Source of the DNA: Actinobacteria bacterium IMCC25003
GTDB taxonomy: Bacteria > Actinomycetota > Actinomycetes > Nanopelagicales > Nanopelagicaceae
Assembly: GCA_002284855.1 (NCBI GenBank)
Contig: CP015603.1
Span: forward strand, 1,178,001-1,242,000
DNA length: 64,000 nt
Direction: 5' to 3'
The notes under the pieces were generated by a model. That model saw only the letters and a list, made by a program, of their open reading frames with translations, was not told the origin of the DNA and did no database searches. Below, in pieces: positions 56,555 through 64,000 of this stretch (within the stretch, counting starts at the first letter, position 1; every line of letters starts with the position of its first letter). The translations under genes and the position numbers were made by a program.

Positions 56555-56587
56555 AAAAAACCCCGGCCACATGGTCGGGGTTTTTTT
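56555..56587. terminator. bidirectional intrinsic terminator
   Basis: CCCCGGCC pairs with GGTCGGGG around an ACAT loop (one G-U pair), with A and T runs on each side. It lies between the anchored small protein gene and the end of the convergent ABC transporter operon. Confidence 0.88.
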
Positions 56588-56589
56588 AT

Positions 56590-57576
56590 TTAATCTTCTG
56601 GATAATGGCAGGCGATGCGATGGTTTGGCTCTGCGCCAATCTGCATCAACTGCGGAACCTCGGTGCGACACTTATCTTGCGCCTTCCAGCAGCGCGTATT
56701 AAATACACAACCTGCTGGTGGATTTACGGGGCTCGGTAGATCGCCCTGCAAGATGATGCGTTCGCGCTTGCGACCCTTGATGGGATCGGCAACAGGAACA
56801 GCTGAGAGAAGCGCCTTTGTGTAGGGGTGGCGTGGATGGGTAAAGAGGTCGACCTTGTCAGCTTCCTCCATCACCTTGCCGAGATACATCACGATGACGC
56901 GATCTGAGATGTGCTGAACAACAGAGAGATCGTGAGCCACAAAGATGTAGGCCATATTAAATTCATCTTGAAGATCTTCAAGCAGGTTGACCACCTGTGC
57001 CTGAATCGAAACATCGAGCGCCGATACAGGTTCGTCAGCGACGATGAGCTTTGGCTTCAGAGCAATCGCTCGTGCCACACCAATGCGCTGACGTTGTCCG
57101 CCCGAGAACTCGTGCGGATATCGGTTGATGTGCTCTGGATTAAGACCCACGCGCGCCATAAGCCGTTGTACCTCTGCTTCGATGCCACCTTCGGGTTTGA
57201 TCCCTTGAATTTCAAAGGCTGCGCCAATGAGTGAGCCCACTGTCTGGCGTGGATTGAGAGATGCAAAAGGATCTTGGAAGATCATCTGCATCTGAGAACG
57301 TAGTGGTTTCATCTCTTTAGGCTTGAGGTGTGTGATGTCTTGGCCTTCGAAGGTGATCTTTCCGCCAGTTGGCTCGTATAACTTCAAAATAGTGCGACCA
57401 GCTGTGGTCTTACCGCAACCTGATTCACCGACAAGGCCGACGGTCTGCCCTGGATAAATCTCGAGGTCGATTCCGTCGACAGCCTTGACGGTGCCCTTTA
57501 CCTTGGAGAAAGCTCCACCTGTTGTTGTGGCGAAGTACTTCTGGAGTCCTTCAATTTTAAGAAGAGGCTCAGTCAT
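56590..57576 (-). CDS. dppF: peptide ABC transporter ATPase (DppF/OppF-like)
   Basis: A 328-residue ATPase of a dipeptide/oligopeptide importer. Walker [10 protein letters not shown] near residue 51, signature [13 protein letters not shown], Walker [13 protein letters not shown], plus the C-terminal oligo_HPY extension with Cys residues ([15 protein letters not shown]) that bind an iron-sulfur cluster in related proteins. It is the last gene of the operon and abuts dppD (shared base 57576). Confidence 0.93.
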   Translation of the reverse strand: MTEPLLKIEGLQKYFATTTGGAFSKVKGTVKAVDGIDLEIYPGQTVGLVGESGCGKTTAGRTILKLYEPTGGKITFEGQDITHLKPKEMKPLRSQMQMIFQDPFASLNPRQTVGSLIGAAFEIQGIKPEGGIEAEVQRLMARVGLNPEHINRYPHEFSGGQRQRIGVARAIALKPKLIVADEPVSALDVSIQAQVVNLLEDLQDEFNMAYIFVAHDLSVVQHISDRVIVMYLGKVMEEADKVDLFTHPRHPYTKALLSAVPVADPIKGRKRERIILQGDLPSPVNPPAGCVFNTRCWKAQDKCRTEVPQLMQIGAEPNHRIACHYPED

Positions 57577-58610
57577 TATTTGCCACCAATTTCTTTACGG
57601 GCTTTCACGAGTTCTGCCTCAGGTAAGTGGCAACGTGAGAAGTGATCAGTACTTTTCTCATCAAGAGTTGGCGTTGTCGTCGCGCAGAGGTTGCCCGGTA
57701 CGCGATCGGAAAATGCGCAACGGGCACGGAATGAACATCCCTGTGGCAAGTTAATCAATGATGGTGGCTGTCCAGGGATAGCAACCAATCGCTTGGAATC
57801 GAGTTCACCAATCTTTGGAATCGAGTTCAGGAGTCCGATCGCATAAGGATGATCTGGTCGATAGTAAATATCTTCGGCTCCGCCGCTTTCGACAATCTTT
57901 CCTGCATACATAACGTTGACGCGATCTGCGACTTCGGCAACAACACCCAAATCGTGAGTGATCAAGATAAGAGCCATATTGAACTCTTTCTGCATATCGC
58001 GAATGAGTTGGAGAATTTGTGATTGCACTGTCACATCGAGAGCCGTTGTTGGTTCATCAGCAATCAAGAGCGATGGGTTATTAATAAGCGCCATTGCGAT
58101 CATCACGCGCTGGCGCATACCGCCAGAGAATTGGTGTGGAAATTCATCGACGCGCTTGGCAGCATCTGGAATTCCAACAAGGTCCAACATCTCGATTGCG
58201 CGCTTCTTGCCTGCAGCCTTATCGCCCTCGTTATAGAGAGACCATGCCTCAATAAGCTGATTTCCGATGGAGTAATAAGGGTGAAGGGCTGACATCGGAT
58301 CTTGGAAGATCATCGACATCGCCTTACCGCGAAGCTTGCGAACTACTTCATCGTCGGCAGAGATAACATCAACCGGACCTGACTCGAGGTTAAGGAATGC
58401 CTGCCCTGTGATCTGCGTGCGCTTACGGTCGTGCAGACCCATGACAGCAAGTGAGGTAACAGATTTACCTGAACCAGATTCGCCAACAACGGCAAGGGTT
58501 TCACCACGTGCCACGGTAAATGAGATGTCATTCGATGCCTGAACGAGGCCATCTTCGGTTGGGAATGCAACGTTGAGGTTTTTGACCTCAAGGAATGGTT
58601 TCTGGGTCAT
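57576..58610 (-). CDS. dppD: peptide ABC transporter ATPase (DppD/OppD-like)
   Basis: A 344-residue partner ATPase: Walker A GESGSGKSV, signature FSGGMRQRVMIAMAL, Walker B LLIADEPTTALD and the oligo_HPY C-terminal region (GCSFRARCAFSD). Heterodimer formation with DppF is the rule in this family. It overlaps the upstream permease gene by 4 bases and the downstream dppF by 1 base. Confidence 0.93.
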   Translation of the reverse strand: MTQKPFLEVKNLNVAFPTEDGLVQASNDISFTVARGETLAVVGESGSGKSVTSLAVMGLHDRKRTQITGQAFLNLESGPVDVISADDEVVRKLRGKAMSMIFQDPMSALHPYYSIGNQLIEAWSLYNEGDKAAGKKRAIEMLDLVGIPDAAKRVDEFPHQFSGGMRQRVMIAMALINNPSLLIADEPTTALDVTVQSQILQLIRDMQKEFNMALILITHDLGVVAEVADRVNVMYAGKIVESGGAEDIYYRPDHPYAIGLLNSIPKIGELDSKRLVAIPGQPPSLINLPQGCSFRARCAFSDRVPGNLCATTTPTLDEKSTDHFSRCHLPEAELVKARKEIGGK

Positions 58611-59611
58611 GAGGCAACTCGCACTCGTGGATCGATATAGGCATACAAGATATCGACCAGCAAGTTAGCGACCACAACAAAGACTGCAGCCAAGATTGTT
58701 GTTGCAAGAATTGTAGGAAGATCGTAATCACGAAGCACTGCGCGGATGGAGAGACGTCCGAGGCCAGGTAAGTTGAAGATACCTTCGGTGATGATTGCGC
58801 CGCCCAAGAGACCAGCGAAATCAAGTCCAGCCAGAGTCACGATCGGAGCAAGAGCTGCGCGCAGAGTGTGCTTGCGCAAAATATCTCGTTCATTGAGTCC
58901 CTTAGCGCGAGCTGTACGGATGTAATCTTCTGATGAAGTCTCAATCACATTAGAGCGAGTAAAACGTGTGTAGGTCGCGGCATAGAGAAGTGCCAGAACA
59001 ATCCACGGGAAGATGAAGGTTCTAAACCAGGCAACAGGATCTTCAAGAGGTGAGACCCATCTGCCCATCTCAATGGGGTTAATAAGATTAAATTTAAGTG
59101 CCACAAAGAGCAGAATCAAAAGACCCGAGATAAATGTTGGTAGTGATGTGCCGACGAGAACGAATGCGGTTGCGGCACGATCTTGCCATTCATTCCTTTT
59201 ACGGGCGGCCAGAATTCCGAGGCTGACACCCACAGAAAGCCAGAGCACAAATGCCCCGACGGCGAGTGACAGTGTTACAGGAAAAGCTTCTGCTACAAGT
59301 GTTGTCACACATTCGTGGCGGTTATATGAATATCCAAAAGCTGGAGCTGGGCAGTGGAACTTCGCTGCACCCTCACCAAAATCGCGTCCTACAAAAAGTC
59401 CTTTAACAAAGCGTCCGTACTGCACTGTCACAGGGACATCGAGTCCAAGGCGGTGGCGGTTAGCTTCAATAACTGGCGCAGAACAAGCTTTACCGCATGT
59501 GAGCGCTGCTGGGTCCATCGGTAGTACGGCAAAGATGCCGAAAACTGACATGCTCACGAGAGTGATGACCAATAAGGTCGCACTCAATCGACGAGCTAAG
59601 TACTTCAACAT
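58607..59611 (-). CDS. dppB: peptide ABC transporter permease (DppB-like)
   Basis: A 334-residue permease with about six membrane helices, an extracytoplasmic loop after helix 1 with several Cys (ALTCGKACSAP, CPAPAF) and the EAA loop (EDYIRTARAKGLNERDILRKH) that contacts the ATPases. It is separated from the substrate-binding protein gene by 118 bases holding a stable hairpin. Its C-terminus, DILYAYIDPRVR, is typical. Confidence 0.92.
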   Translation of the reverse strand: MLKYLARRLSATLLVITLVSMSVFGIFAVLPMDPAALTCGKACSAPVIEANRHRLGLDVPVTVQYGRFVKGLFVGRDFGEGAAKFHCPAPAFGYSYNRHECVTTLVAEAFPVTLSLAVGAFVLWLSVGVSLGILAARKRNEWQDRAATAFVLVGTSLPTFISGLLILLFVALKFNLINPIEMGRWVSPLEDPVAWFRTFIFPWIVLALLYAATYTRFTRSNVIETSSEDYIRTARAKGLNERDILRKHTLRAALAPIVTLAGLDFAGLLGGAIITEGIFNLPGLGRLSIRAVLRDYDLPTILATTILAAVFVVVANLLVDILYAYIDPRVRVAS

Positions 59612-59649
59612 CTGTGATCTCCTAATAAATTTCTATCTGATTTCGTGAA

Positions 59650-59683
59650 GTTGCGGGCGGCCCATTTCTGAGCCACCCGCAAC
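59650..59683. repeat. stable hairpin between the binding-protein and permease genes
   Basis: On the coding strand GTTGCGGGTGGC pairs with GCCGCCCGCAAC over 12 bp (one G-U) around a 10-base loop. No T-run follows, so it is more likely an mRNA-stabilising or partial-termination structure that raises binding protein above permease levels, as in other ABC operons. Confidence 0.65.
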
Positions 59684-59729
59684 CCTTACGAATTGCTAAT
59701 TAACGAAAGTTAAATAAATAACTTTGTAA

Positions 59730-61484
59730 TTAGTTCTTTACGTACATACCACCGAAGCCGAAGTTACCCTGTGGCTCCCAGTAGTAAACGCCGCCAACCT
59801 TAGAGCCCCAGACTTCCTGGCCCTTAGAGAAGACAGGACGGATGATCCAGTACTGGTCCATAACGTACTGACCGAGTTCCTGCCATCCCTTTGCCTGCTT
59901 AGCGCGGTTTGTTTCAACCTTAGTTGCATCAGACTTCTTCTTGAATGCTGCATATGCAGGATCATCCCAGTTCTGTGACAAGTTAAATCCGCCCTCTTTG
60001 GTAAAGAGTTCAGGAATAACTGTTGATGCATTTGCCCAGTCAGCTCCCCAACCAGCAGATGAAATGTCATTCTGCTTGTCGCGGTTTTGAACTGTTGAGT
60101 AGTACTGACCTGAAGGAATGAAGTTGAACTTGATATTGATGCCAGCTGCCTTGAGAGCATCGCCGATCAATACTGCTGCCTTCTGGTTAGTTGCTGTGTT
60201 GGAAATATCCCAAACGATTCCCTTATCAGCTGCTGTTGCACGTGAGTAAGCATCAGGACATGAAGTCTTTGCCTTCTCGAGCAATGAAGCTGCGTAAGTT
60301 GCGTTTCCTGTGATCTTCCAGTTTGGATCGTGGATGTTTCCAGTTGTCTTCTTGTAGTCAAGACCAAGAACTGGCTTTACAGGGCTATCGCCTGGGTCGC
60401 CGTAGAACTCACGTCCACCTGAAAGGTCGATGAGAGCCTGGGTGTTGATTGCAAAGAAGACAGCCTTACGTACATCGAGGCAATCCATGTGACCCTTCTT
60501 TACGTTCATTGCTGCATAGCGAACGTATGGATCGTAGACATTGAATCGCTGATCCTTCTTAGTTGGATCTGCGAAGAATGCACGGAGGTTTGCTGGCTGA
60601 AGTGAATCAAGTGATGCAGTGTTAGGGATCTGATCTTCAAGCATGATCTGATCGCGAACATCTTCAGCTAGGCCGAAACGTACAACGATGTTATCTGGGT
60701 ATGGAGTACGGACTGTATCTGATGACTTCTTCCACTTTGGGTTACGCTCGAGTTCGAGCTGATCGCCAATCTTGTATGAAGTGATCTTGTATGGACCGTT
60801 TGAGAATGGACGAAGGTCGTACTTGTCGCCTGTGTCCTTTGAAGCCTTAACAGGTGCACCTGCTGGGTAAGTAAGTGCATAGTTGAAGTCTGCAAATGAG
60901 CGGTTCAAGTTGAAGGTGATTGTGTTACCTGAACATGAAACAGCCTTATCGAAAAGTGCCTGTCCGGTCTTCTTGTATGGACCCTTGTAAGCAGATGAAC
61001 CATCAGCTTCTGTTGGGATATCAAGAGCCTGTACGAGGTACTGAGGACCGTCTGTGATGACATCAGATGCGAATGGACGTGATACGCCGTACTTCACATC
61101 AGCACAGGTGACAGGTGATCCGTCTTCCCATGTGACGCCAGCACGAAGTGTGAACTTCCATGTCTTTGCTGCATTTGATGGAACACCAGTGTTTGTTGCA
61201 AGGTCTGCAACGAGTGATGAACCTGCTGAACCTGCTACTGGCTTGTATGAAACAAGGTTGCGGTAGAGGTATGAGTTCAAGAACGCAATGTCGCGACCTG
61301 TGTAAACACGGGCTGGGTCAATGTGATCGAACTGTTCAGCGTTGGTAACGAAGTACAAAGTGCCGCCAGTTGTTGGCTTTTCAGCAGCGTTTGCACTTGT
61401 GCCCGCAGCAACTGTTACGCCAACAGCAAGTGCGATTGCAGCTGTTGAAGCAAGGATGCGGCGGCTAGTTTTCAAACCGGACAT
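59730..61484 (-). CDS. dppA: peptide ABC transporter substrate-binding protein (SBP family 5)
   Basis: A 584-residue exported binding protein. SBP_bac_5 signatures: FNLNRSFADFNYAL, TWEDGSPVTCADVKYGV and DVRKAVFFAINTQALIDL. The signal peptide (about 33 residues) ends in SANA-AEK, a signal peptidase I site; there is no lipobox Cys, unusual for a monoderm binding protein, which is normally a lipoprotein. A strong Shine-Dalgarno (AGGAGG) precedes the ATG. The gene is flanked by hairpins on both sides, suggesting separately tuned expression within the operon. Confidence 0.93.
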   Translation of the reverse strand: MSGLKTSRRILASTAAIALAVGVTVAAGTSANAAEKPTTGGTLYFVTNAEQFDHIDPARVYTGRDIAFLNSYLYRNLVSYKPVAGSAGSSLVADLATNTGVPSNAAKTWKFTLRAGVTWEDGSPVTCADVKYGVSRPFASDVITDGPQYLVQALDIPTEADGSSAYKGPYKKTGQALFDKAVSCSGNTITFNLNRSFADFNYALTYPAGAPVKASKDTGDKYDLRPFSNGPYKITSYKIGDQLELERNPKWKKSSDTVRTPYPDNIVVRFGLAEDVRDQIMLEDQIPNTASLDSLQPANLRAFFADPTKKDQRFNVYDPYVRYAAMNVKKGHMDCLDVRKAVFFAINTQALIDLSGGREFYGDPGDSPVKPVLGLDYKKTTGNIHDPNWKITGNATYAASLLEKAKTSCPDAYSRATAADKGIVWDISNTATNQKAAVLIGDALKAAGINIKFNFIPSGQYYSTVQNRDKQNDISSAGWGADWANASTVIPELFTKEGGFNLSQNWDDPAYAAFKKKSDATKVETNRAKQAKGWQELGQYVMDQYWIIRPVFSKGQEVWGSKVGGVYYWEPQGNFGFGGMYVKN

Positions 61485-61506
61485 ATGTCCTCCTTGTAGA
61501 AGCGGT

Positions 61507-61531
61507 TCTAGTTCACGGGTCGTGAACTAGA
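61507..61531. promoter_or_regulatory. perfect inverted repeat upstream of dppA
   Basis: TCTAGTTCACG-GGT-CGTGAACTAGA: an 11-bp perfect stem with a 3-base loop, about 22 bases before the dppA ATG. It could be a regulator binding site or a 5' mRNA stabiliser. Confidence 0.6.
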
Positions 61532-61583
61532 GGCGAAACTTCATTAAGAGAAACTCGCGAGATATCTCTTCACTGAAGCTTCT

Positions 61584-61622
61584 TCCCGTATCGCTACGGA
61601 AAATCCCATATTTCTATGGAAA
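61584..61622. repeat. tandem pair of 19-base hairpin repeats
   Basis: TCCCGTATCGCTACGGAAA (61584-61602) and TCCCATATTTCTATGGAAA (61604-61622). Each folds into a 5-bp stem with a 4-base loop, and their stems differ by compensating changes (CCGTA/TACGG versus CCATA/TATGG), so structure or symmetry appears conserved. They lie just after dppC. Confidence 0.6.
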
Positions 61623-61629
61623 TCTAGGT

Positions 61630-62592
61630 CTATCTACCTGCCTTTGGGTCGAGCGCATCGCGAATCGCATCGCCCAAGAGGTTGAGTGATAGCACGATGG
61701 CGATCAAAATGGTGCAAGGAATAAGAAGGTAGGCAGGGTCATCGCGCCAGTAACCAACGGCATCCGAAAGCACGAGGCCGAAGGTCGATGCTGGAGCCTG
61801 AACGCCAACTCCTAAGAATGAGAAGGTCGCTTCTGCGGCGATATAGCCTGGCAATGAGAGCGAGATAAAGACGATTGCTGTCGGCCATAGATTTGGCAGA
61901 AGTTCTTTCACGATGATGCGCCAACTTGATGCACCCATCGCTTGTGCAGCCATGACGAAATCGCGCTCACGAAGCGACATGGTCTGGGAACGAACGAGAC
62001 GATAGAAACCTGTCCATCCAAAGAAGACGAGGAAGATGACAAGGACCAGGATGCGTGCTGCATTGTCATGAGCTATTCCGGTCGCTTCAACGCGCTGCAC
62101 CAATGGAAGTGAGAGAGCGATGATCATGAATGTCCCAGGGAATGAGAGCAAGAAATCTGCAAAACGACCTACTGATGCATCAACTTTGCCCTTGAAGTAA
62201 CCAGTTGCAATTCCAATCAACATGCCAATGGCGATTGATGCGAATGTTGAAATAAATGCGACAAGGAATGAGAGTTGTGAACCGTAGAGAAGAAGTGCAA
62301 AGACATCGCGCCCTACGCCAGGTTCGATTCCCAGTGGGTGCTGCCAAGAAACTCCGCCCCATGCACCCTTTGGCATTGCAAACTCATTGAGTACGCCTGA
62401 ATAAATGGTGTGGTTATCAACGCCAAATGCGCGAGTAATAAGTGGTGCAAGAATTGAGCACGCTAAGAAGAAGAGAGTTGCATATCCTGCGAAGACGCCG
62501 ACTTTGTTCCGCTTGAAACGGCCCCATGCGATCTGTTTCGGGGTGCGCTGAGCAATCTCTTGCGTCTCTTCAGTGAGAACAACGTCAGCCAA
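61630..62592 (-). CDS. dppC: peptide ABC transporter permease (DppC-like)
   Basis: A 320-residue permease with an N-terminal OppC_N segment (AWGRFKRNKVGVFAGYATLFF), about six membrane helices and the EAA loop ERDFVMAAQAMGASSWRII. The start is TTG 62592 with an AGGGG Shine-Dalgarno upstream; no ATG lies nearby in frame. It is the first gene of the minus-strand cluster, so the order is dppC-dppA-dppB-dppD-dppF, different from the common A-B-C-D-F order. Confidence 0.92.
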   Translation of the reverse strand: MADVVLTEETQEIAQRTPKQIAWGRFKRNKVGVFAGYATLFFLACSILAPLITRAFGVDNHTIYSGVLNEFAMPKGAWGGVSWQHPLGIEPGVGRDVFALLLYGSQLSFLVAFISTFASIAIGMLIGIATGYFKGKVDASVGRFADFLLSFPGTFMIIALSLPLVQRVEATGIAHDNAARILVLVIFLVFFGWTGFYRLVRSQTMSLRERDFVMAAQAMGASSWRIIVKELLPNLWPTAIVFISLSLPGYIAAEATFSFLGVGVQAPASTFGLVLSDAVGYWRDDPAYLLIPCTILIAIVLSLNLLGDAIRDALDPKAGR

Positions 62593-62738
62593 TTGATCGA
62601 CCCCTTTTTTTGAACTAGGTGTAACCGTTTGCCTTGCGCGGAGTTACCCGCAAGTACTGCAAGGTAGTCGCATTGAGGCGAAAACGAAACCCCAAATGTC
62701 CTAAATCACCCCATTTTGAGGTCACCGTGATGAAGTTG

Positions 62739-63962
62739 TTATCTCGAATTAGCGGCAGCCCTCTTCATCGCCAGAAAGAGTGGGATTGAGAGGAAACAGC
62801 CGATAAACATCACGATGACCCAGGCCGTTGCTAGATCGGCACCAAGCATGAGGCCTGTGATTGCGGGGCCGAGAACCCCTGAGACTGACCATTGCAAACT
62901 CATCCAAGCGTTGGCGCGACCACGAATATGTTCTGGTGCAAGTTCATTGGCAAGTGTTGGAATCGTGGGAGCTTGAATCATCTCTCCAATTGCAAATACA
63001 AATTGGCTCAGCGAAAGTGCAACCCCTGACGCAAAGAGAGGGAGGTATGGCGCTACTCCGACAAAGAGCCATGAAAGCGCCCACACTAAGCCGATCGCAA
63101 TCAGCGCTGTATACCTGGAGAATTTTTCGAGAATTCGCATGACAAGTGGTTGAAATACAACGATGGAAATCGTGTTGACTCCAAAGATAATTCCTAGCCA
63201 CTTCGGTGAAAGTCCTAGAAATTGAGTCGCAAATACCGGAATACCAGCTTGGATTGTTCCGTAACCAAATGTGAAGAGAATAATTCCCGCAATACCCAGC
63301 AGCATGAGCGGTTTAATTTCAAATAAATCTTTATATGAGCCAGTCTTCGGTTCATCTGCCTTTGGGATATAGCGATTAACATTTTCACCACGAAGAGAAA
63401 GAACAATTAAGAGGTAGAGCAAGAAAGTTGAGGCATCTACCCAATACATAATTTGAAATGAGAGTAAGTCTCCGCCTTGAATAATGAGAGACGAGAGAAG
63501 GCCGCCCATGCCTAATCCGAGATTAAGCAACATAAAATTAAATCCAAAAACTTTTGAGCGATCCTTCTCAGGTGTTACGCGAGTCAATATGACGCTCTGG
63601 CTTGGCCAGATTGCCTGTCCTGCAATATTGATAAAGGTAATTGCCAGGATTGCATGAAAATGCGTCTGCACTTGCGAAAGCGAGAAAGCGGCTGCCGAGT
63701 TCAGCAAAAGCCCGCCAATCATTACCTTTTTGGGGCCAATCCGATCAACAAGTGCGCCCATTGGTGTACTTGAGATGATGCTGACTATCGAACCGTAGGC
63801 AAGTAAGAGTCCGCCGAAGGTATTGGTGAAGCCGCGCATATCGTGGAGATAGACCAAGAGCAACGAGAGAGTCATTCCTCCACCGATTGCATTGAGGCAG
63901 ATGCCAAAGATAATTTTCCGTGACTGCGGATTGAGCAGCACGGTAAATTCTTTAAAGAGCAT
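62739..63962 (-). CDS. MFS transporter
   Basis: A 407-residue, 12-helix major facilitator. The loop 2-3 motif GALVDRIGPKKVMIGG and the segment ILTRVTPEKDRSKVFGFN place it with drug/multidrug-type MFS_1 exporters; substrate unknown. The ATG follows directly on the TAA of the upstream partial gene (TAAATG), so the two are in one operon. It is preceded by no identifiable promoter of its own. Confidence 0.87.
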   Translation of the reverse strand: MLFKEFTVLLNPQSRKIIFGICLNAIGGGMTLSLLLVYLHDMRGFTNTFGGLLLAYGSIVSIISSTPMGALVDRIGPKKVMIGGLLLNSAAAFSLSQVQTHFHAILAITFINIAGQAIWPSQSVILTRVTPEKDRSKVFGFNFMLLNLGLGMGGLLSSLIIQGGDLLSFQIMYWVDASTFLLYLLIVLSLRGENVNRYIPKADEPKTGSYKDLFEIKPLMLLGIAGIILFTFGYGTIQAGIPVFATQFLGLSPKWLGIIFGVNTISIVVFQPLVMRILEKFSRYTALIAIGLVWALSWLFVGVAPYLPLFASGVALSLSQFVFAIGEMIQAPTIPTLANELAPEHIRGRANAWMSLQWSVSGVLGPAITGLMLGADLATAWVIVMFIGCFLSIPLFLAMKRAAANSR

Positions 63963-64000
63963 TTACTTCAATAAATCCTGAGCCTGCGCCAAAATTTCAG
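63963..64000 (-). CDS. partial gene, C-terminus only
   Basis: The minus strand reads EILAQAQDLLK then TAA (63963-63965), directly followed by the ATG of the MFS gene. Only 11 codons are inside the window, so no family can be named. The immediate junction suggests an operon. Confidence 0.4.
   Translation of the reverse strand, partial: EILAQAQDLLK

Noticed and set aside
59013-59648. Long plus-strand frame (211 codons) opposite dppB
   Set aside because: Antisense to a well supported permease; Ser/Thr/Arg-rich product without motifs.
59641-59729. A standard intrinsic terminator after dppA
   Set aside because: The hairpin is strong but no T-run follows in the direction of transcription, and the operon continues with dppB.

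Overview
The window looks like chromosomal DNA of a streamlined, monoderm freshwater actinobacterium, most likely of the acI / Nanopelagicales type (Planktophila-like). Reasons: a FAS-II locus in the actinobacterial order fabD-fabH-acpP-fabF-accD, DUF3145, a two-domain MutT1 next to ppk, a senX3-regX3/phoU pair, short intergenic gaps, moderate base composition, a heliorhodopsin and the last steps of retinal synthesis. No IS element, prophage, integrase or CRISPR array was seen. The genus is an inference from gene content.

Layout. 1-3130: end of a glycosyltransferase, an SGNH hydrolase and a GlgX-like debranching enzyme. 3148-8103: type II fatty acid synthesis. 8227-12265: carbonic anhydrase, SIMPL protein, DUF3145, cold shock protein, M23 peptidase and Blh (beta-carotene to retinal). 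12290-12927: split lycopene cyclase crtYc-crtYd, divergent from blh. 12932-21390: alanine dehydrogenase, GH36 alpha-galactosidase, a CAT-anticodon tRNA, the polyphosphate set ppk-mutT1-ppx and xylose isomerase. 21419-25510: phoU divergent from a senX3-regX3-like pair, an NAD(P)HX dehydratase and an orphan LuxR-type regulator. 25534-27098: a tiny DnaX-tail-like protein and a secreted GH25 lysozyme. 27088-32584: glpD/glpK and galT-galK. 32592-35102: ACT protein, HtrA protease, a DoxX-Rieske fusion and tRNA-Asn. 35176-45751: housekeeping genes (dnaG, dgt, ydcF-like, dusB, glyS, ZIP transporter, uppS, recO, leuA with a leucine leader peptide). 46002-50582: two unknown small genes, then heliorhodopsin, glnA2 and nadE. 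50660-56539: panB, an MFS exporter, an H1-like basic protein, MarR, an M13 peptidase and an anchored small protein. 56590-63962: a dipeptide/oligopeptide ABC transporter and another MFS gene; a few codons of a further gene end the window.

How the genes fit together. The content suggests a photoheterotroph living on small organic compounds: galactosides, galactose, xylose, glycerol and peptides, with glycogen and polyphosphate as stores. Lycopene cyclase and Blh would supply retinal for heliorhodopsin here and probably for a proton-pumping rhodopsin elsewhere. Heliorhodopsin directly follows a glutamine synthetase gene, which may link light sensing to nitrogen assimilation.

A feature that runs through the whole window is promoter layout: more than twenty genes have a TANNNT hexamer exactly 6 or 7 bases before the start codon, the signature of leaderless transcripts. 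It was used here to choose several start codons.
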